Below are positions 7,827-16,957 of a stretch of DNA of 64,000 nt, in pieces. A program made the translations under genes and the position numbers. Within the stretch, counting starts at the first letter, position 1, and every line of letters starts with the position of its first letter. Source of the DNA: CAZBRS01 sp964494475 (GTDB lineage: Bacteria; Myxococcota_A; UBA9042; CAZBRS01); NCBI GenBank assembly GCA_964494475.1, contig CAZBRS010000012.1, forward strand, positions 40,774 to 104,773, written 5' to 3'. The notes beneath the pieces are model-generated. The model did no database searches and was not told the DNA's origin. It saw only the letters and a program-made list of their open reading frames with translations.

Positions 7827-8897
7827 TTACGTCGTGAGCACCGAGGACGGCACGCCGTACAGCTTGCCCAGGTGGAGGACCTCGTCGGGGAAGAGTTGGC
7901 CGAGGGGCCAGAGGTGCACGACGGTCGGGGGGCGGCCCTCGCGGCGGTCGGGTCTGGCCGGCGCCGCGGTGGGCGCGGCGGGGTCGAGCACGTAGCCCGC
8001 GTCGAGGCGCCGGGCCAGCGTCGTGAGGCGCAGGTCGGCCGGCTCGGGAAGCTCGGCCGCGAGCACGACCACGGCCTCGTGGCGAAGCTGGTCGCGCGAA
8101 AAATCGAGCAGCGCGGCCCGGCGCCTGGGGGCGAGGCCGGGCGAGTCGAGCACGACGGGCACCAGGCTCTCGCCGCAGGTGGTCGCGAGCAGCGCGGCCG
8201 TGACCAGCGAGGCGGGGTCGTCGCTGAGCGGGCACACCACGCGCTGGTTTCCGGTGCGCGAGCGCACCGACATCTGGCAGACCTTGGCGTGGTCCTCGAG
8301 GTCCCAGATTCCGGCGCACTCGCAGATGCCGTGCGCGAAGTTCGCGAGGATCTGCAGCCCGTGCTCGGTCTCGGCGCGCTCCGGGTGGAAACGCAGCGCG
8401 AACAGGCGCTTCGAGAGGTGCTCCATGGCGGCCACGCCGCCGTGATCGCCCTTGGCGGTGACCACGAAGCCCGGCGGCTCCTCGTCGACCGTCGCGCCTG
8501 TGCTCATCCACGCCTGGAAGCGACCCTCGCCGAGCAGCGTCTCGAAGAGCGGGCTCTGGCGCAGGATGCCCACGCGCTCGATCTCGAAGGCGGGGGGGCC
8601 ACCAGGGCGCACGCGTCCGCGCAGCCGGCTGGCCAGCAGCAACACGCCGTCGCCCAGCGCGAGGATGGGCAGGCCGGCGTCGAAGATCGCGCGGCGCGGA
8701 GGCGAGGGCTCGACCCCCGAGACGGCGGGGCCGCCGCCCGACAGAACGACGCCGCGGGGATCGAGCCCCACGAGCCAGGCGGGATCGGTGTCGGCGGGGT
8801 GCACTTCGGCGTAGACGCCCAGTTGGCGCAGGCGCCTCACGACCTCGGAGGTCGTGGGAGAACCGAGATCGAGGACGAGGATTCCGGTCGTCTTCAT
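7827..8897 (-). CDS. Catalytically dead GMP-synthase-like protein
   Basis: This 356-residue protein aligns by eye with the glutamine amidotransferase and ATP-pyrophosphatase domains of GuaA. ILVLDLGSPTT matches ILILDFGSQYT, GVVLSGGGP matches GIILSGGP, and FHPE of the Cys-His-Glu triad is kept. The nucleophile is lost: the GVCYGMQ stretch reads ALGDGVL, with Gly82 in place of Cys. The ATP P-loop SGGVDSS reads SDDPASL. The C-terminal dimerisation domain is missing (GuaA is about 520 residues). It therefore probably cannot make GMP. It lies 16 bases downstream of guaB in the same operon, so a regulatory or scaffold role in GMP synthesis is possible. The reading frame is intact. Confidence 0.75.
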   Translation of the reverse strand: MKTTGILVLDLGSPTTSEVVRRLRQLGVYAEVHPADTDPAWLVGLDPRGVVLSGGGPAVSGVEPSPPRRAIFDAGLPILALGDGVLLLASRLRGRVRPGGPPAFEIERVGILRQSPLFETLLGEGRFQAWMSTGATVDEEPPGFVVTAKGDHGGVAAMEHLSKRLFALRFHPERAETEHGLQILANFAHGICECAGIWDLEDHAKVCQMSVRSRTGNQRVVCPLSDDPASLVTAALLATTCGESLVPVVLDSPGLAPRRRAALLDFSRDQLRHEAVVVLAAELPEPADLRLTTLARRLDAGYVLDPAAPTAAPARPDRREGRPPTVVHLWPLGQLFPDEVLHLGKLYGVPSSVLTT

Positions 8898-8913
8898 GAT
8901 CCGCGCCTCGCCC

Positions 8914-10365
<1,452 letters not shown>

Positions 10366-10407
10366 GCCATCCTCGCGACGGGAGGGTCCGGGGTGGGGAA
10401 CGGCCGG

Positions 10408-11892
10408 CTAGTTGGCCGGCGCGGGCGCCGGTGCGGGGGCTGCGGCCGGTGCGGGGGTCGGGGCCGCCGCCGCCGCCGCCTCGAGGCTCGCCCTCTTCTT
10501 CTTTTCGGCGCCGAACTTGATCTGTACGAACTCGTCGAGGTACGCGTCGGCGAACTCGAGGTTCTGCTTGTAGAGCTCGATCTTCAGGTCGCCGTCGGCC
10601 TTGGGCAGGGCTCCGGCGGCCACGTCGGCGCGGATCTTGCCGATGCGATCGAGGGTGGTGATGGCGTTGTTGGCCAGCCGGCCGATGGTCATGCCGGGAC
10701 CGATCAGGTCGGGGATCTCGGTCTTGTCGTCGCCCACCCCGCGGAACAGGTCGAGGTAGCCCGTGTCGGCGGTCATCTTGAGGCACACCAGCGAGAAGGT
10801 GCGCAGGAAGCGGTTCGGGCTCCGCTGCGCGTACTCCTTCACGGTGGACTCCCAGACCTCCTTCGGGAGGGTCAGGATGTCGTCGAGGCAGAAGTCACGG
10901 AAGAACGGCTGCATCTCGATCGAGTCCTCGGTCATGACCCGATCGTCGACGAAGCCGTCGAAGACCAGCTTGAACTCGATCGCGCCGCCGAGCTTCATGG
11001 CGTAGTGGCCGGCCAGGCGTCGGTTCTCGGGGTGCTTCTGCTGCATGACGCGCTTGAGGATGGGCACGAGCTTGTCCTTGAACGCCTGCACCTCGGGCTT
11101 GTCGAACATGTTGATGGCCAGGGCCAGGGCGTCTTCGCGGACCGTCTCCTCGACCGTCTCGCCGTAGTAGATGTCGAAGAGGTACTCGATGGCGCTCAGC
11201 GTCGCGATCTCGGAGATCATCTGCAGGTGGCTGGGCGAGATCTGGATGTTCGGCGTCTTGTGGAGTTTCTTGAACGCCTCGAGGGCCTTCTCGAGCACCT
11301 CGGGCTTGCCGGTCTCCTTGAGGTACTTGAACATCTTGTCGACCCCGAACCCTCGCGTGAGCAGCAGGGCCGCGCCATCGATGCCGTAGGGCCCCAGCGC
11401 GGGCACCTGGTCGAGCGTGACGCGGCGCTCGATCTGCTTGCGGATCTTCTCGGTGTCATCGGCCTCGGTCAGGCCCTGGAACGCCCACTCGGCCACCATC
11501 TTCTGCAGCGGGCCGCGCTCTTCGGGCTTCACGATCTCGCTGACGACGAGCAGGCCGTCCTTCAGCAGGTACTTTTCTTCTTCGCTGGTGGCCTTCGTGA
11601 AGCCCTCGAGCATCGAGGTCTTCAGGCCCGCGGCGATCTCGTCCTTGAACGCCGTGCGGTACAGGATGTCGGCGACCTTCGACACGTTGCCGTTGATCAC
11701 GAGCCGCGTGAGGGCCTTGACCTTGATGGCCACCGGGACCCCGGCGTCCTCGACAACTTCGGCGATCTTTTCCCAGCCGACCGTCGAGTTGGCCCACAGA
11801 TCGAGATCGTCGTCGGTGATCTCGCCTTTGCAGCCCCCGAGCCCTGCGACGAGCGCCGTCAGCAGCGCGAACAACCCCAGCCTGGCGACCAT
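10408..11892 (-). CDS. Large helical lipoprotein with Ala/Pro-rich tail
   Basis: This 494-residue protein starts with a lipoprotein signal (lipobox GLGGC at about residues 17-21). The mature part consists of many amphipathic helices resembling HEAT/ARM-type repeats, and it ends in a low-complexity Ala-Pro tail of about 25 residues. Such tails often span the periplasm or contact peptidoglycan. I do not recognise a specific family. The ATG at 11892 is preferred because GGAGGG sits just upstream and gives a compact signal peptide; the ATG at 11904 is an alternative. It lies 42 bases upstream of guaB. Confidence 0.7.
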   Translation of the reverse strand: MVARLGLFALLTALVAGLGGCKGEITDDDLDLWANSTVGWEKIAEVVEDAGVPVAIKVKALTRLVINGNVSKVADILYRTAFKDEIAAGLKTSMLEGFTKATSEEEKYLLKDGLLVVSEIVKPEERGPLQKMVAEWAFQGLTEADDTEKIRKQIERRVTLDQVPALGPYGIDGAALLLTRGFGVDKMFKYLKETGKPEVLEKALEAFKKLHKTPNIQISPSHLQMISEIATLSAIEYLFDIYYGETVEETVREDALALAINMFDKPEVQAFKDKLVPILKRVMQQKHPENRRLAGHYAMKLGGAIEFKLVFDGFVDDRVMTEDSIEMQPFFRDFCLDDILTLPKEVWESTVKEYAQRSPNRFLRTFSLVCLKMTADTGYLDLFRGVGDDKTEIPDLIGPGMTIGRLANNAITTLDRIGKIRADVAAGALPKADGDLKIELYKQNLEFADAYLDEFVQIKFGAEKKKRASLEAAAAAAPTPAPAAAPAPAPAPAN

Positions 11893-11975
11893 GAAGCCCT
11901 CCATTCCCGGACCCTTTGTCCCTTGCGGCGTCGACCGCATCATATCCGTCGCTCCGGGTCGTGACAACCCCGGTT

Positions 11976-12794
11976 CTACTCGATGGTCTTCACGAGCGGG
12001 ATGCCGTTGGTTCCGACCGGGATATAGATGGTGGAGTGGTTGGGCGAACCCGCCAGCCCGACCTGGGCCTGGATGGCCTCGTGCTGCAGGTAGAGCGGCG
12101 TGAGCGTGGTGTTGATGATGCGCTGCGCCTCGGCGATGCCCTCGGCCTCGATGATCTTGATCTGCTTCTTCTTCTCGGCGATCTTGACCTCGAACTCCTG
12201 GCGCTCGATCTCGGTCTCCTTCGAGATCTTGAGCTCCTGGCTGCGCGCCACCTCTTCGGGCAGGTCGATGGTGCCGATCACGATCTTCTCGATCTCGAAG
12301 GGCTTGTTGCTGAGGAAGGTCTTGAACTTCTCGGTCACGTCGGCCGAGATGGTCTCGCGCTTGTCCTTGGCTTCGAGCGCCTTGTAGCCGGCCACGGCCT
12401 CGTAGATGGCGTTGCGGAAGGGCTCCTGCACAGAGCGGGGGTACCACTCCTCTCCGCCGTAGGTCTCGACGACCTCCTTCACGCTGGCCGGCTTGGGGCG
12501 CACGACCAGGTGCGCGTTGAACGCCAGCGACAGGTTGTCGGCGCTCATGACCTTGAACTGCTCGTTGTAGGTGCGCCAACGGAAGTCGACGTTGTGCACT
12601 TCGAGCAGCCAGCCGAGGCCCGTGGAGGTGGGGCCGGTCTGGGCGCCCACGAACGCGCGCTGGCCCACGATGGCCCCGCGCGTCACGTACCCCTCGTGTC
12701 CCGCCGGGGTCTCGGGGTTGTAGCAGCCGAACGTGCCGCCGCCAGCCGAAAGGCCGAACGCCAGCAGGACGAGGACGATGGAGGCCTTGTTCAT
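11976..12794 (-). CDS. SPFH/prohibitin-domain protein
   Basis: The 272-residue protein has a short N-terminal hydrophobic segment (possibly a lipoprotein signal, Cys24 in TFGC), then an SPFH domain with the VHNVDFRWRTYNEQFKVMSA stretch. A charged, probably coiled-coil part follows, rich in Glu and Lys (EIERQEFEVKIAEKKKQIK), then QRIINTTLTPLYLQ. Prohibitin-like proteins form large ring assemblies at membranes and act as scaffolds for proteases or transporters. The ATG at 12794 has GAGGGG just upstream. It is divergent from the histidine kinase operon. Confidence 0.82.
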   Translation of the reverse strand: MNKASIVLVLLAFGLSAGGGTFGCYNPETPAGHEGYVTRGAIVGQRAFVGAQTGPTSTGLGWLLEVHNVDFRWRTYNEQFKVMSADNLSLAFNAHLVVRPKPASVKEVVETYGGEEWYPRSVQEPFRNAIYEAVAGYKALEAKDKRETISADVTEKFKTFLSNKPFEIEKIVIGTIDLPEEVARSQELKISKETEIERQEFEVKIAEKKKQIKIIEAEGIAEAQRIINTTLTPLYLQHEAIQAQVGLAGSPNHSTIYIPVGTNGIPLVKTIE

Positions 12795-12854
12795 ATTCCC
12801 CTCGCGCGGAGTTTCGACCGTCAGCATACGCCGATTCGGCGTCGGGGCCAACGG

Positions 12855-12883
12855 TTGATCCCGGAGGCACCAGACGGTATAGT
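12855..12883 (+). promoter_or_regulatory. Promoter of the haem-kinase/cytochrome operon
   Basis: TTGATC (12855-12860) and TATAGT (12878-12883) are separated by exactly 17 bases, a good sigma-70-type match. Transcription would start near 12890, giving a leader of about 40 bases before the ATG at 12930, which has GGGAG upstream. Confidence 0.6.
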
Positions 12884-12929
12884 CTTGCGGCGAAAATCGA
12901 CCGCACGGTCGAGAAAGTAGGGAGTCGCG

Positions 12930-14426
12930 ATGGCACGTGGTCGCAGCATCGGTGCCCGGATGGCCGTCGTGGTGGGCACCACGCTGGTCGTCGCGCTCGG
13001 CGTTGGGGCCTGGGCGACCTCGGTCTCCTACGAGCGGCAACTGATGAACGAGACGTTCAGGGGCTTGCACCGCCTGGGTGACACCCTGCGTCGCAGCCTG
13101 CGCCACGCCATGCTCGAGACCGATCGCGACGCCCTCGCCGTGATGGTCGACGACGTCGGCGCCCAGGAGGGCATCGAGGGAATTCGCCTCTACAACAAGG
13201 ACGGGCGGGTCGTGGTGAGCTCCCGTCACGACGAACTCCTGAAGCGCGTCGACACCAGCGACACGGCCTGCCGCGCCTGCCATGCTTCGGGTCGGCCGCC
13301 GAGCGCCCTGTCGCCCGAAGAGCTCGCCAACGTTTACACCGACGCCAGCGGGCAACGTCGCTTCCAGATCATCGAGCCCGTGTACAACGAGCCCGCGTGT
13401 TCGACCGCAGGGTGCCACCCGGGGGGCCAGGCCGTGCTCGGCGTCATGGGGCTCACCGTGCCCCTGGCCCGCATCGACGGCCAGCTCGCCGATCATCGGG
13501 CGCGCATCTGGGCGTGGTCCCTCGTGGCCATCGCCGTGGTGTGCGCGGTCGTGCTGCTCACGCTCCGGCGCCTGGTCAGCCGGCGCCTCCGCGGCCTCGT
13601 CGAGGGCACGCGGCTGGTGGCTTCCGGCAACCTCGAGCACCGCATCGCCGACCTCGGCGACGACGAGCTCGGCGCGCTGGCCGCGTCCTTCAACCGCATG
13701 ACCGAGACCCTGCAGGAGACGCGGGGGCAGCTGCTCCAGTCCGAGCGCCTTGCGTCGCTGGGGCGGCTCAGCGCCGGCCTCGCGCACGAGATCAACAACC
13801 CGTTGACGGGCGTCCTTCTCTGCGGCTCGACCGTGCTCGACGGAATGGCGGCCGACGACCCGCGCCGCGAGCACCTGCAGGTCGTGGTGCAGGAGACCAC
13901 GCGCTGCCGCGACATCATCCGCAGCCTGCTCGACTTCGCGCGTCAGCGCGCGCCCCAGAAGGCGGCGGCGCGCCTCGCCGAGGTGGTCGACCGGGCGGTC
14001 CGCATCGTTCGCAACCAGGCCGCCCTCGGGCACATCGAGATCCAATACGCGCCGCCCGCCGAGTGCACCGTACCGCCGCTCTACGTCGACGCGGGCCAGA
14101 TCCAGCAGGTGGTCTTGAACCTGCTCCTGAACGCCGTCGACGCCATGTCCGAGGGGGGCGTGATCACGGTCTCGTGTTCGGTGGTCGAGGGGGGCTTCGC
14201 CGAGCTCAGGGTGACCGACACCGGCGAGGGCATCCCGCCCGAGAACCTGTCGCGGCTGTTCGAGCCGTTCTTCTCGACCCGCGGCGCCAAGGGCAACGGC
14301 CTCGGCCTGGCCGTGTCCTGGGGCATCGTGGAGCAGCACGGCGGCACCCTGCGGGTCGAGAGCGTGGTCGGCAAGGGCACCACGTTCTTCGTTCGTCTTC
14401 CGCTGGCCCACGGGTCGACGACATGA
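12930..14426 (+). CDS. Membrane histidine kinase with haem-c-binding sensor domain
   Basis: The 498-residue protein has TM1 at about 9-30, a periplasmic region of about 160 residues, TM2 at about 190-210, a HAMP domain, a HisKA domain with the phospho-acceptor His286 in LAHEINNPL, and a HATPase domain (N box NLLLNAVDAM, G boxes DTGEGIP and GNGLGLA). The periplasmic part carries two haem-c attachment motifs: CRACH (Cys114-His118) and the longer-spaced CSTAGCH (Cys157-His163). The kinase should therefore sense redox state, a gas or electron flow through covalent haem (inferred). The only receiver domain nearby is in the next gene, 18 bases downstream. Start by GGGAG plus ATG. Confidence 0.9.
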   Translation: MARGRSIGARMAVVVGTTLVVALGVGAWATSVSYERQLMNETFRGLHRLGDTLRRSLRHAMLETDRDALAVMVDDVGAQEGIEGIRLYNKDGRVVVSSRHDELLKRVDTSDTACRACHASGRPPSALSPEELANVYTDASGQRRFQIIEPVYNEPACSTAGCHPGGQAVLGVMGLTVPLARIDGQLADHRARIWAWSLVAIAVVCAVVLLTLRRLVSRRLRGLVEGTRLVASGNLEHRIADLGDDELGALAASFNRMTETLQETRGQLLQSERLASLGRLSAGLAHEINNPLTGVLLCGSTVLDGMAADDPRREHLQVVVQETTRCRDIIRSLLDFARQRAPQKAAARLAEVVDRAVRIVRNQAALGHIEIQYAPPAECTVPPLYVDAGQIQQVVLNLLLNAVDAMSEGGVITVSCSVVEGGFAELRVTDTGEGIPPENLSRLFEPFFSTRGAKGNGLGLAVSWGIVEQHGGTLRVESVVGKGTTFFVRLPLAHGSTT

Positions 14427-14444
14427 ACACCATGGAGGCACCTC

Positions 14445-15539
14445 ATGATACGAATCCTGGTCGTGGACGACGAGCCGACCATCCTCAAGGGCTTCGAGAA
14501 GGCCCTCGAGAAGCACGCCGACCGGTACCACGTGACCGGCGTCACTTCCGGCGAGGAGGCCGTCAAGCGCCTGGCGGTCGATTCCTTCGACCTGGTGTTC
14601 ACCGACCTCAAGATGCCGGGCATGGACGGCCTGGCCGTCATCGACCACGTACGGTCCCATTGCCCGCAGGCCGACGTGGTGATGATGACCGGCTACTCCA
14701 CGGTCGAGTCCGCCCTCGGCGCCATGAAGGCGGGCGCGCTCGACTACATCCTTAAGCCCTTCACCCAGGACGAATTGCTGGCCATCGTGCGCAAGGCCGA
14801 TCGGCTGCGCGGCTCGATGATCCGCCTGGCCGAAGAGCGCATGGGCTTCGAGCGCTGGAACGTGAACATCCGGTTGCAGCACCTGGTCTTGATGATCACC
14901 TTCATCCTGTTGACCGTCACGGGCGTGCCCCTGCTCTTCCCCGAGACGTTCAAGGGGGTCTTCTTCTTCGAGGGCAGCTCGTACCTGCGCGGGCTGCTCC
15001 ACCGCGTCGCGGCGGTCGCCATGATGGCGCTCGGCCTGTACCACGCGCTGTACGCGCTGGCCACCGAGGAGGGTAACCGCAACTTGCGGGCCATCCTGCC
15101 GCGACCCCTCGCCGACCTGAAGGAGCTGTGGCACCTGCTGCGGTTCACGCTCGGCCGCGTGCCCGACCACCCGCGCGCGGGCCGCTTCGATGTGTTCGAG
15201 AAGTTCGAGTACTTCGCGGTGGTCTGGGGCACCATCGTCATGGTCCTGTCCGGGCTCATCCTGTGGTTCGCCGATACGCTCTTCCACGTGCTGCCCCTTT
15301 GGGTGATCGACGTCGCCAAGGTGGTCCACCGCTGGGAGGCCGTGCTGGCCATCCTGTCGATCGCGCTGTGGCACACGTACCACGTGCACTTCAAGCCGGG
15401 CGTGTTCCCGGGCCTGCAGGTGTGGTGGAACGGGCGCGTTTCGCGCGACTACATGATCCTGCACCACCCCCTCGAGTACGAAGAGTTGACCGGTCGACCC
15501 GCCGTCCACGACGATCACGACGAGGAGGTGAAGGCATGA
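14445..15539 (+). CDS. Response-regulator receiver fused to membrane cytochrome b
   Basis: This continuous 364-residue protein begins with a complete receiver domain (residues 1-120): acidic pair Asp8/Asp9, phospho-acceptor Asp54 in FTDLKMPGMDG, Thr82 and Lys104. About 20 residues later a four-helix cytochrome-b-like membrane domain starts, with likely haem ligands His146, His186 and His200 plus the HRWE and LWHTYHVH histidines of the last helix. The same membrane fold ends the 17-haem protein two genes on. Receiver domains normally carry DNA-binding or enzyme outputs, so direct control of electron transfer by phosphorylation is the obvious hypothesis. GGAGG precedes the ATG by six bases, and no stop or good internal start separates the halves. 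Confidence 0.9.
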   Translation: MIRILVVDDEPTILKGFEKALEKHADRYHVTGVTSGEEAVKRLAVDSFDLVFTDLKMPGMDGLAVIDHVRSHCPQADVVMMTGYSTVESALGAMKAGALDYILKPFTQDELLAIVRKADRLRGSMIRLAEERMGFERWNVNIRLQHLVLMITFILLTVTGVPLLFPETFKGVFFFEGSSYLRGLLHRVAAVAMMALGLYHALYALATEEGNRNLRAILPRPLADLKELWHLLRFTLGRVPDHPRAGRFDVFEKFEYFAVVWGTIVMVLSGLILWFADTLFHVLPLWVIDVAKVVHRWEAVLAILSIALWHTYHVHFKPGVFPGLQVWWNGRVSRDYMILHHPLEYEELTGRPAVHDDHDEEVKA

Positions 15540-16957
15540 CGCGCCACGGCCTGCTCCTCGCAGCGCTCCTGGTGTTCGGCTCCCGCGCCGTCGTCGCCGA
15601 AGAGCCCGTCCCTGCCCCGAGCACCGGCGAGGCGGCGCCCGTCGCCCCGGCGCCCGAGGCCGCCGCCGCGCCCGCTTGCACGGAGTGCCACGACGCCATC
15701 GATCGTCCCGCGTTCGAGGGCTCGGCGCACGGCGGCAAGGACGACGCGGCCTGCGCCTCGTGCCACGGCAAGTTCCCGGTGACGTCCGACGGCCACGACG
15801 CGCCGCCCGCCGTCGACTGCGGCACGTGTCACGCCGAGTCCGCCAAGGCGCACGGCGAGGGCCTGCACGCCGCGAAGAAGGAAGACGGGACGCCGCGCGC
15901 CGCCTGCGCGAAGTGCCACGCGCCCCACGCCGTGCCCCGCCTCTCGAAGATCCAGCCCTCGGAGCAGAAGCTGGCCATGGAGGCCATGTGCAAGGGCTGC
16001 CACGAGCCCGAGGTCAGCGCCTACGTAGCGGGTCGCCACGGCCGCTCGTCGAACCTCGAGGTCGCCACCTGCACCGACTGCCACGGAGGCCACGAGATGC
16101 GCGCCTCCAGCGACCCCGCGTCCCGCACCTACCGCTTGAACATCGCCACCACGTGCGCCGCGTGCCACGTGAAGAAGAACGGCTCGGCCCTGTCGCCCGA
16201 GTCCAAGAAGGCCGTGTCCGACTACTTCGGCAGCATCCACGGGCTGGCCATGATCTCCAGCGGCTTGCTGGTCTCGGCCACGTGCGCCGACTGCCACGGT
16301 GCTCACGCCATCGCGGATCCGGACTCGCCCGGCTCGCCCGTGGCGCGCGCCAACATCCCCGACACCTGCGGCAAGTGCCACGTCGGCGTGACGCGCGTGT
16401 TCAAGGAGAGCGTGCACGGTCGCGAGCTCGCCAAGGGCAACCACGACGTTCCGGTGTGCACCGACTGCCACGAGAGCCACCAGATCCGTTCGCACTACGA
16501 GCCCGCGTCGGCCACGTACGCGACGCGGGTCAGCGGCACGTGCCTGAAGTGCCACGCCGACCAGGCCACGATCCGCAAGTACGACTTCCTGGGCCTGCGC
16601 GCCGAGACCTACAGCGAGTCGTACCACGCGGCCGCGTCCAAGCTGGGCGACACGACGGTGGCCAACTGCGCCAGTTGCCACTCGTCCCACGACATCCGGG
16701 CCTCGACCGACCCGCTCTCCTCCACGCACCCGTCGAACCTGGTCACGACGTGCGGCAAGTGCCACACCACCGACAACCCCAGCGAGAGCATGCTGGCCGG
16801 CAAGATCCACGTCGAGACGGCGCGGCAGAGCCACTGGATCACCGAGCTCGTGTTCCGCGTCTACCTCGGGCTGATCGCCGGAACGCTCGGGTTCTTCCTG
16901 TTCTTCATCGCCATCGATCTGCGGCGGCACGTCCGGACGCGCAAGAAGGCCTCATGA
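15536..16957 (+). CDS. 13-haem c-type cytochrome with C-terminal membrane anchor
   Basis: The 473-residue protein has a signal peptide (cleavage near VVAEE), an Ala/Pro-rich linker and 13 CxxCH motifs by my count, many followed by a nearby His suited to bis-His ligation. One C-terminal transmembrane helix with a basic tail (RRHVRTRKK) anchors it in the inner membrane with the haems in the periplasm. It probably passes electrons between the membrane cytochrome b partners and periplasmic or outer-membrane acceptors. It overlaps the receiver-cytochrome b gene upstream and the 17-haem gene downstream as ATGA, showing tight co-translation. Confidence 0.9.
   Translation: MTRHGLLLAALLVFGSRAVVAEEPVPAPSTGEAAPVAPAPEAAAAPACTECHDAIDRPAFEGSAHGGKDDAACASCHGKFPVTSDGHDAPPAVDCGTCHAESAKAHGEGLHAAKKEDGTPRAACAKCHAPHAVPRLSKIQPSEQKLAMEAMCKGCHEPEVSAYVAGRHGRSSNLEVATCTDCHGGHEMRASSDPASRTYRLNIATTCAACHVKKNGSALSPESKKAVSDYFGSIHGLAMISSGLLVSATCADCHGAHAIADPDSPGSPVARANIPDTCGKCHVGVTRVFKESVHGRELAKGNHDVPVCTDCHESHQIRSHYEPASATYATRVSGTCLKCHADQATIRKYDFLGLRAETYSESYHAAASKLGDTTVANCASCHSSHDIRASTDPLSSTHPSNLVTTCGKCHTTDNPSESMLAGKIHVETARQSHWITELVFRVYLGLIAGTLGFFLFFIAIDLRRHVRTRKKAS

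Noticed and set aside
11976..15518. Long minus-strand open frame across the kinase and receiver genes
   Set aside because: Only its last part (11976-12794, the SPFH protein) is real. The rest is the antisense shadow of the kinase operon.
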